NCBI RefSeq assembly: GCF_036226685.1
Contig: NZ_CP109009.1
Span: forward strand, 868,001 to 932,000
DNA: 64,000 nucleotides
Direction of reading: 5' to 3'
From: Streptomyces sp. NBC_00690
GTDB taxonomy: Bacteria > Actinomycetota > Actinomycetes > Streptomycetales > Streptomycetaceae
In this document: piece after piece, positions 16,257 to 24,122 of the stretch
Numbering within the stretch: the stretch's first letter is position 1
Layout of the letters: every line of letters starts with the position of its first letter
Notes under the pieces: generated by a model
Seen by the model: the letters and a program-made list of their open reading frames with translations, nothing else
What the model was told of the DNA's origin: nothing
The model's database searches: none
Position numbers and translations under genes: made by a program

Positions 16257-17054
16257 CTATCGCGCCGAGGAGTTCGGTGCCCAGACCGTGCCCCGTGCCT
16301 CGTACTCCATCATCGACTCGATGCCGAGTGCGGCGTCCGGTCCGAGTTCACGGCGGACGATCCACAGGGCGAGTTCCAGCCCCGAGGTGATACCGCCCGC
16401 GGTCACCAGGTCGCCGTCGTCCACGACCCGGGCGTTCTTCACCACCCCGCCCTGCGACTCCAGGTCCGCGCGGGCCCTGTGATGGGTGGTGCAGGGGCGG
16501 CCACGGGTCAGCCCGGCGGCGGAGCAGAGCATGACGCCCGTGCACAGTGCCGCGATGGTGAGTCCCGGACGTGCCGCCTCGGCCAGTGCACGAGGAAGGG
16601 TTCCCCGGTCGATCTCGGCCCATACCCCCGGGCTGTCCCGTCGGCCGTAGCCGCCGCCTGGTACGACCAACACATCGGCCTCTTCGGGCGCCCAGCGGCC
16701 GATGCCGCGTAGCCGTGTCCCGTAGGCCGCGGTGACGGCGGCCGGTCCCGAGGCTCTCACGTAGTCGACCTCCACCGGCCGCGAGGTGAAGAACCCCGCA
16801 GCGGAGAACACCTCGTACGGCGCGGCGAAGTCGAGCTCCTCCACCCCGTCGAACATGACGACCTGCACTCGAAACGGGCCGGTCCGTTCCTTCGCCGCGA
16901 CCGGCTGATCCACCGCCGTCGCGGCACTCGTGGAGCCTGTGGCACCCGCCAGCACGCCGGTGGCGCCCAGCGCGGTGGAGGCACGGAGCACGTCCCGTCG
17001 GTTCATGCGTGGCATTCGGGTCTCCTCATCGATCCTGGTGGTGATCTGCTCCAT
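16257..17054 (-). CDS. DJ-1/PfpI-family protein with Tat-like leader
   Basis: A 265-residue protein. The N-terminus has MNRRDVLRAS followed by an Ala/Gly-rich hydrophobic stretch, a twin-arginine-type signal, so it is probably exported. The class I glutamine amidotransferase-like domain follows (VVMFDGVEELDFAAPYEVF), with the nucleophile elbow AALCTGVML (Cys) and GGITSGLELALW near the end. This layout resembles isonitrile hydratase and AraC-type ligand domains of the same fold. No DNA-binding domain is present. The start could also be the ATG 16 codons later, directly at the twin arginine. Substrate unknown. Confidence 0.85.
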   Translation of the reverse strand: MEQITTRIDEETRMPRMNRRDVLRASTALGATGVLAGATGSTSAATAVDQPVAAKERTGPFRVQVVMFDGVEELDFAAPYEVFSAAGFFTSRPVEVDYVRASGPAAVTAAYGTRLRGIGRWAPEEADVLVVPGGGYGRRDSPGVWAEIDRGTLPRALAEAARPGLTIAALCTGVMLCSAAGLTRGRPCTTHHRARADLESQGGVVKNARVVDDGDLVTAGGITSGLELALWIVRRELGPDAALGIESMMEYEARGTVWAPNSSAR

Positions 17055-17361
17055 TGGTCGGACAGCGGACCATCGGAGTTCCCGTACCGATCAGGGTTTC
17101 CGTGGACGGATCGTCAGCGAGGTCCGAAACGGGGCCGGGTGGAGTGTTCCGGCCCGGCTCAGCGATTCCCCACTCCCTGAAGGGCTCTCCTCGTGGGCCC
17201 GTACGGGACTCGGCGGATACGAAATCGGCCTCCGTCTGATCCCTGTGCTCCAACCGGTGGGACGCAGGGATCAGCACGAAGGCCGTGGGGGGAGGAGGCT
17301 GCCGTACCGCGATGTCCGGTGTGAGGTCTTCGCGGTGCCGTCACACTTCCCAGGAGCCGTT
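17055..17361. other. Intergenic region between LPMO and DJ-1 genes
   Basis: About 300 bases after the LPMO stop and before the DJ-1 start, both on the minus strand. I see no gene, and no hairpin or box I can support. Confidence 0.4.
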
Positions 17362-18228
17362 TTAGTTCGTCCTGCGTCGACCGCGGCCGAGGAGCAGGGC
17401 GCCCACGGCAAACGCGGCTGCGCCCCCCGCCCAGGCCAGAGCACCTGGCAGAGCACTCGCGGGCTGCGACGGAGCGGAGACCAGTGCGGGCGCGTGCTCG
17501 TCCCCGCCATGGCCCGCGTGGCTTACGGTCGAGCGGGGTGCGCTGGTGTCGATCCTCGCCTCGGTCGGGGCTTTGGCCGCGGACACGCCCGCCCCGCCGA
17601 AGGTGACGTCCGAGCAGCCGTAGAACGCCTCGGTGCTGTCGTGGCGCTGCCAGACCTTGTAGACGATATGGCGGCCCGTGCGGGCGGGGAGGGTACCGGT
17701 GAAGCGGTAGTAGCCGCTGTCGCTGATGCCCGGCGTGGAGTACGTACCCACCGGGGCCGAGTCCAGGTCCGACCACTTCAGCGGCTTCGTCGGGTCGAAT
17801 CCCTGCTTGGTGATGTACATCGTCATCGTGCCCCGGTGGGCCGCGGTGACCCTCACGTTGAAGTTGTAGGAACCCGCGGTCACCGCCGTGGCGGGCCAGT
17901 CGGTGCGGGCCCAGTCGAGTGCGCGGTACTTCACGCGGTTGGCGGAGCAGAGCTTGCCGTCGGGGATGATCTGCTGGTGCCTGCCGTCGGCATTGGCGAT
18001 GTTCACCTCGTTCCAGTCGTACAGCGGCTGGGTCCCCGAGTCAGCGACAAGGTCCTTGCAGATCTGGGACTTCGGCGTCTCCGGGCCTTCCGCGAAGCAT
18101 GCGCTCACCCGGCTGACCGGGCCGAAGACGGAGCCGTGCGCACTCGCGGGTGAGGGCGTCAGGGAAAGGAAGGTCGCGGCGGACACGGCCAAAGAGGCCG
18201 TGGCGAGGCGGCGTCGGACGGCAGACAT
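17362..18228 (-). CDS. AA10 lytic polysaccharide monooxygenase with C-terminal membrane anchor
   Basis: A 288-residue secreted copper enzyme. After a signal peptide ending in ASA the mature protein begins with His (residue 31, HGSVFGPVSR), the first ligand of the histidine brace. The second His is in VTAAHRG. Near the domain end EAFYGCSD supplies the axial Phe/Tyr. After a Pro/Ala/His-rich linker there is a membrane segment (LAWAGGAAAFAVGALLLG) and a basic tail RGRRRTN, so the enzyme appears to stay on the cell surface. No canonical LPxTG/LAxTG is seen. It should oxidise chitin or cellulose. Paired DasR-like sites 80-115 bases upstream favour chitin. Confidence 0.93.
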   Translation of the reverse strand: MSAVRRRLATASLAVSAATFLSLTPSPASAHGSVFGPVSRVSACFAEGPETPKSQICKDLVADSGTQPLYDWNEVNIANADGRHQQIIPDGKLCSANRVKYRALDWARTDWPATAVTAGSYNFNVRVTAAHRGTMTMYITKQGFDPTKPLKWSDLDSAPVGTYSTPGISDSGYYRFTGTLPARTGRHIVYKVWQRHDSTEAFYGCSDVTFGGAGVSAAKAPTEARIDTSAPRSTVSHAGHGGDEHAPALVSAPSQPASALPGALAWAGGAAAFAVGALLLGRGRRRTN

Positions 18229-18635
18229 GGCGACTCACTCTCGTACGTGTAGGGGACGTCGGGAGGATCTGGACAACACCGCCCCGAGTGCGGGGGGTTG
18301 GGGCGGAGGTCTATACCAGAGAATCACATTGGTCCGTACCAATAGCAAGGGGATGCGTACCATCCCCGAGAGATATGGCTGCCGGCTCGCCTTACGGGTG
18401 TTCCATCCAGGGTTGGCATCATGGAAGGCGGCGAGCATTTCCGGGGTATGTCCGAGCCAGTGGCCGGCCAACACAACATCATCGGCTTCCGTGCCCACTT
18501 CCAACGCCGCATCGAGTCCTCGGTGAGATCGTTGGCGTGACCGGGTGTCTCGGATCGACGCCGCCAGGAATGGCGACTGGCGTCAGTGTGCCGTCGACCG
18601 TGAGGCGTGTCAGTCCGTGGGGCTAGCATCCGCGC
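18229..18635. other. Divergent promoter region of LPMO and DUF4253 genes
   Basis: About 400 bases between divergent genes. The DasR-like pair lies on the LPMO side. A minus-strand open frame ending at 18235 (with AGHWLGHTPEMLAAFHDANP) has coding-like composition but matches nothing I know and would cover the promoter, so it is not called. Confidence 0.4.
18307..18343 (-). promoter_or_regulatory. Two dre-like sites (DasR/chitin-type) upstream of the LPMO
   Basis: AGGTCTATACCA (18307-18318) matches 10 of 12 bases of the TGGTCTAGACCA element. TGGTCCGTACCA (18330-18341), inside the longer palindrome ATTGGTCCGTACCAAT, matches 9 of 12. The two are 23 bases apart, 80-115 bases upstream of the LPMO start. 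Paired elements of this kind stand before Streptomyces chitinase genes and bind DasR. Confidence 0.6.
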
Positions 18636-19446
18636 GTGACCTTTGAACCGCACATGCTTCTCGACACCCCGCTGCCGCCCGGCCGAATGATCACGTCCGA
18701 GGACAGCAGCGACGGCAACCAGATTCTCTGGCTGAGCGATGGCCCGGTCGCTCCTGGACTGTGGGCGCGCATACACGCCGAACACGCCCGCACCGGACTG
18801 TGGCCCCTCCTGCTCGACTGCCGGGATCCCGGCGACAGCGAGTTCCGGCCCTGGGCCTCGGGTGAGCTGTCCCCCGAGCGCATGTCCTCGCCCGGGGATC
18901 ACGACCCGGCCGAACTCCTCGCGAACTGGTGGCGCGGGTACACGGTCACCGGCGAGGGACGACGTGCTTCCGCCTGCCGAGCGGCTGGCCGTCACCGCGC
19001 CCTTCGGGCAGCGATGGCCGGGCCTGGCCCCCGGCCGGCCGACAGGACCCGATCCGGACAAAGAGGCCGCCGAGTACGCGGAGTTCTTCGCCTCCCTGCG
19101 GGCCCGTGTCCGTCTTGGGCTGGTCCCTGCGGCTTCGGGCGCCGACGCACTCGCCATAGCAGGATGGGACGGGCCCGCCAACTACGATAACGACACCGCG
19201 AAGTTCTCCACCGTTCTGCGAACCTGGGAGCAGCGCTTCGGAGCACGCGTCGTCGCCGTTGGGTTCGACACCCTCCACCTCAGCATCGCCACCCCGCCGA
19301 CGCAGACAGAAGACGCGCTCCTCATCGCCGCGGAGCACTTTGCGTTCTGCCCGGACAACATCTGGCAAGGCTCCCGTCCCCACACGCTGATCTCATACGC
19401 CGATCAACTCGTTGACGCTCACTCCTGGGAATTCTGGTGGGACTGA
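18636..19446 (+). pseudogene. DUF4253 protein interrupted by one extra G
   Basis: Two reading frames together encode one DUF4253 protein of about 269 residues. The first runs from GTG/ATG 18636 (TFEPHMLLDTPLPPGR) to NWWRGYTVTGE. The second continues with DDVLPPAERLAV and ends in the conserved block with FAFCPDNIW and SWEFWWD. The junction is the run GGG at 18956-18958. Removing one G gives an uninterrupted GEDDVLPP. The rest of both frames is undamaged, so this is either a very recent inactivation, a sequencing error or programmed slippage. The function of DUF4253 is unknown. Such genes are numerous in Streptomyces. Confidence 0.85.
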
Positions 19447-19923
19447 CCCCAGCACATCTTGGTGTTGGAGCCAGACTCTGAAGAGAGTGTGCACGGCGGC
19501 GAGGACGCTTTGATCCGCCTTGCGACTGGTGGCTGGAGCGGGGAACGGGGTAGCGGGGGCGGACCTGTTGGAGCCGGCAAGCGATATGCCCCAACAGTGT
19601 GGGAGACAGTCGATCCCACGCCGATGGGCCGACTCGACGACGCTCACGGCTCGCTTCAAGTCCGGAAGGTGCTGCGCGGCTTCATGCAGGGTCCGTCTGC
19701 GGAAGGAACATGGAATCCCGGCCTCGAACGCCCTTTTCGCACATTTTGCACCGGAGGCGCAACGAAGTTCCGCAGTTGGCAACAGAGGGTACTCGCGCAA
19801 TTGCATTGGGTAGCGTTGCGATAGGTGGGGTTCAGGGGCCTCCATTCCACTGGGAGGTGTTGCCCGGCGGAGTCGGGCTGTTGAGTCCCTCCACATTCCG
19901 CTCTGTCTCACGGGGAGAACAAT
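19447..19923. other. Intergenic region before the small secreted peptide
   Basis: About 480 bases. Open frames on both strands lack recognisable domains and a consistent codon pattern. The 3' part must contain the promoter of the peptide gene. GGGGAGAA precedes its ATG as ribosome-binding site. Confidence 0.4.
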
Positions 19924-20103
19924 ATGCACAAGGCTCTTGGCCGAATTGCTGCTGCGACGATTGTCGCCGCATTCGCTCTGCTTCCGCTGGCCGGTACCGC
20001 AGCTGCTCTGGCGCCGACCACGCCGGCATCGCAGACCCTCGCATCCGAACCCCGCGAATGCCTTATCTACAAGGGGAAGCTGTACTGCCGCATCCAAGCC
20101 TGA
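19924..20103 (+). CDS. Small secreted two-cysteine peptide
   Basis: A 59-residue precursor. Residues 1-28 (MHKALGRIAAATIVAAF and on) form a Sec signal peptide with likely cleavage after an Ala-rich site near residue 28. The mature part is about 30 residues and ends CLIYKGKLYCRIQA. The two cysteines, eight residues apart around a basic-aromatic loop, could close a disulfide ring. GGGGAGAACAAT before the ATG is a good ribosome-binding site, and a 16-bp terminator follows 56 bases after the stop, so it is a single-gene transcript. Function unknown. A secreted signal, inhibitor or antimicrobial are all possible. Confidence 0.75.
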   Translation: MHKALGRIAAATIVAAFALLPLAGTAAALAPTTPASQTLASEPRECLIYKGKLYCRIQA

Positions 20104-20158
20104 CCGTGGGACAGGACCCGCTAGTCAGCACGTGAGCGCTGCTTGAGTCATTGCGCAG

Positions 20159-20193
20159 CCGTGGGAGGGGCCCGATGCGGGCCCCTCCCACGG
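20159..20193 (+). terminator. Strong terminator after the small peptide gene
   Basis: CCGTGGGAGGGGCCCG (20159-20174) pairs perfectly with CGGGCCCCTCCCACGG (20178-20193) around a 3-nt loop. It ends the transcript of the small secreted peptide. Confidence 0.88.
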
Positions 20194-20382
20194 TTCGTTG
20201 AGCGCGCAATTTCGCCGGTGAGACAGACAGTGAGGAGGAGGGTGTTGATCAGACCGCCACGGCGCCCGAATCCCGGACCCTCCTGGACGGGCTCGTCATC
20301 TTCAGGGAGGGAGATGCCCCGCGGGGCCGGGCCGATGCGCCCGCCCCGGACAACTGAACCGCGATTGCCGCCCATGGGGCGG

Positions 20383-20925
20383 TCAGTCGGCACCGCAGCC
20401 ACAGCCTCCTCCGCTGTCGCTCCAGTCCGGGCAGTCTGGCATCGCACCGCGTCTTGAGCGTCGCTCTGCACGACCGACGAACAGCCCCACCGCGATCAGG
20501 TTCATGATGCTGGCCGTCATATGGGCAGGCACTCCCATGGCGATTGGCGCGAGCGCCTCCTTGTCGACGTCATGCCCCGTCGCCAGCACGACGAGCAGGA
20601 GCGGGAACGCAGCCACCATGGCGAAGTAGTGGAAGAGAATGCCGGATAACGCGGCGCGGGTGTGGCACTCAAGTGCTTCCTTGGAGCGCGCACCATCGCC
20701 GGGCCACAGGGCCGCCGCTACTGCGAACATCTGGCAGAGGGTGCAGGCCGCGAGTGTGGTGGTGAACCCGGCGAAGGTGGATCCGTACAGTACCGAGTAC
20801 ACGCACGCGGACAACGCACAGAGCCAGCCGGCAACGTGTCCGACCCACACCCATACCTTGCGGACCTCCGTTGCCGAGATGGATTCATCCAGCCAGTTCC
20901 GGACCATCACACTCGATCCCCCCAA
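20383..20925 (-). CDS. Hypothetical membrane protein with Cys/Gly-rich tail
   Basis: A 180-residue protein with four hydrophobic segments (about 30-50, 55-75, 95-118 and 130-152). The C-terminus ends GGGCGCGAD after a basic stretch RAERRSRRG, which predicts a short cytoplasmic tail able to bind metal. A CTLC pair lies at the edge of the second helix. The ATG at 20925 is used. An internal ATG six codons later (MVRNWLDES) is equally possible. No family recognised and no operon partner. Confidence 0.7.
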   Translation of the reverse strand: MGGSSVMVRNWLDESISATEVRKVWVWVGHVAGWLCALSACVYSVLYGSTFAGFTTTLAACTLCQMFAVAAALWPGDGARSKEALECHTRAALSGILFHYFAMVAAFPLLLVVLATGHDVDKEALAPIAMGVPAHMTASIMNLIAVGLFVGRAERRSRRGAMPDCPDWSDSGGGCGCGAD

Positions 20926-21292
20926 CTAGTCGGCTGCTACGGGCCGCCCTTATGGCTACCCCGCGGTGGGACCCCTGATGGGGCAATGTCCGGGGAAGGG
21001 AGGGGAACGGATCGTTCGAGGGCCACCCGGCGGATCGGGGGCTCTCCGGCTCGACGCACCAACGGCCGGTCACGACGTAGGCCGTGAACCCATGACTGGC
21101 CAGACCGTCACACGGCCGGTACCGGAATCGACTGGGTCCGTATGACAGCTGCCCAGGTGGCCCCGCTCTGCGCCCATCACACGACTACACGAATTGCAAA
21201 TTTGTGCAATTCGCTACAATATGAACGTCGCCGCGTCCTCGCTGAGGGGTGTGGCAGCCGGGCGTTCATCCGGCCTCGGGTGCGCTAGCGCC
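20926..21292. other. Divergent region upstream of the ArsR gene
   Basis: About 370 bases between the minus-strand membrane protein and the plus-strand ArsR gene. The ArsR operator and -10 lie at 21191-21220. The rest has no gene I can support. Confidence 0.4.
21191..21220 (+). promoter_or_regulatory. ArsR-type operator and -10 box
   Basis: GAATTGCA (21191-21198) and TGCAATTC (21205-21212) are perfect 8-bp arms around AATTTG, an AT-rich island in GC-rich DNA. TACAAT at 21215-21220 reads as a -10 hexamer immediately after it, with TTGCAA (21194-21199) as a possible -35 inside the palindrome. Binding of a dimeric ArsR protein would block the promoter, so autoregulation is likely. Confidence 0.75.
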
Positions 21293-21664
21293 ATGGATGT
21301 GGATGAGGGAGCTGGTTTAAGGGTGCAGGTGCCGTTGTACCAGGCGAAGGCCGAGTTCTTTCGGATGCTCGGGCACCCGGTCCGTATACGGGTGCTGGAG
21401 TTGCTCCAGAGTGGTCCGATGCCGGTACGGGATCTGTTGACCGCGATCGAGGTGGAGCCTGCGGCGCTGTCTCAGCAGCTCGCAGTCCTGCGTCGCTCTG
21501 GGATCGTCACCTCCACCCGGGAGGGCTCGACGGTGGTGTACGAGTTGGCGGGCGGGGATGTGGCGGAGTTGATGCGGGCCGCCCGGCGGATTCTGACCGA
21601 GATGCTGGCCGGCCAGAACGAGCTCCTGGCGGAGCTGCGGGAAGACGTGGTCACGTCCCGGTGA
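21293..21664 (+). CDS. ArsR-family transcriptional regulator
   Basis: A 123-residue winged-helix regulator. The core AKAEFFRMLGHPVRIRVLEL through LSQQLAVLRRSGIVTSTREG is the ArsR DNA-binding fold, followed by a long C-terminal helix used for dimerisation. No cysteine metal site is seen, so it is not a classical metal sensor. Starts upstream of about 21227 are excluded by the -10 box at 21215-21220. ATG 21293 and GTG 21323 (preceded by GGAG) are both possible. Close relatives in Streptomyces often precede a SulP-type anion transporter. Here a lone STAS protein follows instead. Confidence 0.85.
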   Translation: MDVDEGAGLRVQVPLYQAKAEFFRMLGHPVRIRVLELLQSGPMPVRDLLTAIEVEPAALSQQLAVLRRSGIVTSTREGSTVVYELAGGDVAELMRAARRILTEMLAGQNELLAELREDVVTSR

Positions 21665-21824
21665 GCACCTTGCTGGCCCGCCGGTCCTGCGGCCGGGTCC
21701 GATCACTGCACCCTGGCCCTGGGCAGCACCGCCGTCATCCGTGGTGACGCTGACGGCAACGGCAAGAGCATCTGGGACCCCCCTCCCCCTGTGAAACATC
21801 CCCCATGAAAGACCGAGGCAGCGG

Positions 21825-22220
21825 ATGACCATCGAGTGGCGCTACACCACCCACCCCAACCTCAGTGTTCTCTCCCTGGCCGGGCACCTGGGCCCCGAGG
21901 CGGTGGCCCGGTTCACCGGTGCGATCGGCTGGGCCCTGGCCCGCGGAACCGGACCGGTCATCCTGGACCTGACCGAACTGCGCAGCTGGTCGACAGACGG
22001 ACAGGCCGCCGTCGTCCAGGCCGCACGCCAACTCGCCGCCGAGGGACGCCGCCTGGAGCTGGCCGCGGTCCCCGCCGACGGCTTCCTCGTACCCGAGAGC
22101 CCCCATCCGTCGATCCCCGTGCACGGCGACCTGCCCACCGCCCTCACCGCCCACCACCTCGTGCCAGGGAAACAACGCCAGTGGTCCAGCGACGAGTGGC
22201 CCAACGCCACCACAACCTGA
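21825..22220 (+). CDS. STAS-domain protein
   Basis: A 131-residue single-domain protein. LSVLSLAGHLGPEAVARF, then TGPVILDLTELRSWSTDGQAAV, is the beta-alpha pattern of STAS (anti-sigma factor antagonist) domains. The loop has Ser-Thr at the place where antagonists are phosphorylated. It may act in a partner-switching system or be a free-standing relative of SulP tails. It lies 160 bases after the ArsR gene and 37 bases before the phnA-like gene, all on the plus strand, perhaps one transcript from the ArsR promoter. Confidence 0.75.
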   Translation: MTIEWRYTTHPNLSVLSLAGHLGPEAVARFTGAIGWALARGTGPVILDLTELRSWSTDGQAAVVQAARQLAAEGRRLELAAVPADGFLVPESPHPSIPVHGDLPTALTAHHLVPGKQRQWSSDEWPNATTT

Positions 22221-22257
22221 CACCTGAGACACAAGAACCCGCCAGATGAGGAACACC

Positions 22258-22620
22258 GTGAACGACGCGACCGATGCCCTCCCGCCATGCCCCAAGTGCT
22301 CCAGTGCCTACACCTACGCCATGGGTGCACTCCTGGTCTGTCCCGAGTGCGCCCACGAGTGGACGCCGACGCCCCTCGGCTCCACGAGCGGCGGAGAGGC
22401 CCAAGCGATCAGGGATGCGGTCGGCAACGTGCTCGCCGACGGTGACACCGTCACCGTCGTCAAAACCCTGAAGGTCAAGGGCAGTCCGAGCAGCATCAAG
22501 GCCGGCACCAAAGTCCGCAACATCCGCCTGGTCAACGGTGCGGACGGCCACGACATCGACTGCAAGATCGACGGACTCGGCGCCATGCAACTCAAATCCA
22601 GCGTGGTCAAGAAAGCCTGA
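22258..22620 (+). CDS. PhnA/YjdM-family zinc-ribbon protein
   Basis: A 120-residue protein. The N-terminal zinc ribbon LPPCPKCSSAYTY and VCPECAHEW is followed by the conserved domain with VGNVLADGDTVTVVKTLKVK and VRNIRLVNGADGHDIDCKID. Family length is about 110. GTG 22258 is chosen because GAGGAA stands just before it. ATG 22246 is the alternative. Despite the name, YjdM proteins are not proven to act in phosphonate metabolism and their biochemical role is unknown. Confidence 0.88.
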   Translation: MNDATDALPPCPKCSSAYTYAMGALLVCPECAHEWTPTPLGSTSGGEAQAIRDAVGNVLADGDTVTVVKTLKVKGSPSSIKAGTKVRNIRLVNGADGHDIDCKIDGLGAMQLKSSVVKKA

Positions 22621-22632
22621 CCGGTTCGTTCG

Positions 22633-22917
22633 GTGCGTACCGCCCGAGGTGCTGCTCGCGCCGAGGGAGCGCTGTGTGCCTTCTGGCCTCTGCGGATCGA
22701 TGTCGCCACGTTGCGGATCCGGGCACAGATCGTCCCGGACGGGCAGTCCTGCCTCGATGATCTGCATGCCATGGACGACGAGCCCGTACCGCCGGGGGAG
22801 GCGCTGGCCCGGGTTCTGTCCGCCGTCGGGAAGCAAAGGGCGCTGCCTCAAAGCTTGGACGACGGGGTGCGGCATCGGATGTGGACGCGAACGCGACTGT
22901 GGCGGGCCTGCCGGTGA
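22633..22917 (+). CDS. Hypothetical protein, weakly supported
   Basis: A possible 94-residue protein from GTG 22633, 12 bases after the PhnA stop. Codons from about residue 20 onward have the G/C-ending bias of real genes here. The product has a regular central stretch (VATLRIRAQIVPDGQSCL, then an acidic loop). I recognise no family. Its stop codon falls in the centre of a perfect hairpin, which is unusual for a functional gene. It could be the remnant of a longer gene. Confidence 0.35.
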   Translation: MRTARGAARAEGALCAFWPLRIDVATLRIRAQIVPDGQSCLDDLHAMDDEPVPPGEALARVLSAVGKQRALPQSLDDGVRHRMWTRTRLWRACR

Positions 22918-22938
22918 CCGGCAGGCCCGCCACAGTCG
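22894..22938 (+). terminator. Very long perfect hairpin terminator
   Basis: Bases 22894-22915 and 22917-22938 are exact reverse complements (22-bp arms, one base between). The stem includes GGCGGGCCTGCCGGT on the left. It probably closes the ArsR-STAS-PhnA transcript and may serve both strands. Confidence 0.85.
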
Positions 22939-23176
22939 TGTGAGGGAAGGGTGCCGCGCCGCAGCCAGCCACTCCACGGTGTACGAGGAGATGCCTTCGA
23001 TGAACCAGCCCGAGTGGCCTCGTGTCGGTTGCTCGAAGGCGCTCACGAATCGAAGCGATGAGGCCCATGTGTATGCCGTCGCGTACGCCCGGTCGCCGGA
23101 CAGGGCTACCGCCCCCCGGGGTGGACGCCTGCGGTGGCTCAATGATCGCGGCGGGCCCAGGGGTGGGAGTCAGTCG

Positions 23177-24055
23177 TCAGCGCTGTCGCCCCAGGGGGAT
23201 CACCAGAGGCGTGTGGGAAACCGGATCCTCGATGATCTGGCACGGCAGGCCGAAGACTTCCTCGACCAGCTCTGCCGTGACGATGTCGGCCGGACGTCCG
23301 GTGGCGATCACCTTGCCGTCACGCATCGCGATGATGTGGTCCGCGTAGCGACACGCGTGATTGAGGTCGTGCAGCACCGCAACGAGGGTGTGTCCGTCGC
23401 GCTGGTTGAGGTCGCGGCAGAGCTCCAGCAGTTCGATCTGGTGGGCGATGTCGAGGAACGTGGTGGGTTCGTCCAACAGCAGCAACGGAGTCTGCTGGGC
23501 TAGCACCATGGCCACCCAGACCCGCTGTCGCTGTCCCCCGGAGAGTTCGTCGACCAAGCGCGCCGATAGATCGGTGACCCCGGTCGCGGCCATGGCACCG
23601 AGCACCGCTTGCTCGTCCGCATCGGACCACTGGCGGAGCAGCTTCTGGTGCGGGTGGCGTCCTCGCGCCACGAGGTCGGCCACCGTGATGCCGTCCGGTG
23701 CGACGGAGGTCTGTGGAAGCAGGCCCATCCGCCGAGCCACCTCCTTCGCCGGGTAGGAGGAGATCGCCCGCCCGTCCAGGTGCACGGTTCCGGCCGTGGG
23801 TTTCAACAGTCGGGAAAGGGCACGGAGCAGCGTGGACTTGCCGCAGGCGTTGGGACCGATGATGACCGTGAAGGAGCCGTCGGGGATGTGGAGGGAGAGC
23901 TCGGTGGAGATGGTCCGGGCGTCGTAGCCGAGGGTCAGATTCTCGGCCCAGAGCCGCGCGGTGTTCGGGTGATCGGGCCGGGTTGCCCCCGGTGCGGCCA
24001 GCGGTCCGGTTTCGGCTTCGGCTTCGGCTTCGGCTTCGGCTTGGTGGATGGTCAT
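23177..24055 (-). CDS. Ferric-siderophore ABC transporter ATP-binding protein (FecE/FepC type)
   Basis: A 292-residue ATPase. Walker A GPNACGKST, signature LSGGQRQR and Walker B LLLLDEPTTFLD are intact, and the D-loop and switch His (AVLHDLNHA) follow. It energises the permease pair encoded upstream for uptake of ferric siderophore. The ATG at 24055 is followed by an Ala-Glu repeat of ten residues encoded by five hexamers, outside the ATPase fold. It is the last gene of the minus-strand uptake operon, 67 bases after fecD. Confidence 0.95.
   Translation of the reverse strand: MTIHQAEAEAEAEAETGPLAAPGATRPDHPNTARLWAENLTLGYDARTISTELSLHIPDGSFTVIIGPNACGKSTLLRALSRLLKPTAGTVHLDGRAISSYPAKEVARRMGLLPQTSVAPDGITVADLVARGRHPHQKLLRQWSDADEQAVLGAMAATGVTDLSARLVDELSGGQRQRVWVAMVLAQQTPLLLLDEPTTFLDIAHQIELLELCRDLNQRDGHTLVAVLHDLNHACRYADHIIAMRDGKVIATGRPADIVTAELVEEVFGLPCQIIEDPVSHTPLVIPLGRQR
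24011..24040 (-). repeat. Hexanucleotide repeat (TTCGGC)5 inside the ATPase gene
   Basis: Five exact tandem copies of TTCGGC on the plus strand encode (Ala-Glu)5 near the ATPase N-terminus. Copy-number change would stay in frame and alter only a flexible acidic leader. Confidence 0.95.
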
Positions 24056-24122
24056 CGAGCGGGATCCGTTCGTGCGGGAGATTCGTACCGAAGACGCCTG
24101 CGGCAAGGTTTGTCGATGGTGT

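Noticed and set aside
18235..18600. Minus-strand open frame with AGHWLGHTPEMLAAFHDANP
   Set aside because: It covers the LPMO promoter with its DasR-like boxes, has no ribosome-binding site I can see and resembles no family. Probably chance.
19393..19800. Possible transposase-like remnant on the minus strand
   Set aside because: A few residues recalled insertion-sequence proteins, but no DDE motif, terminal repeats or consistent alignment could be seen.
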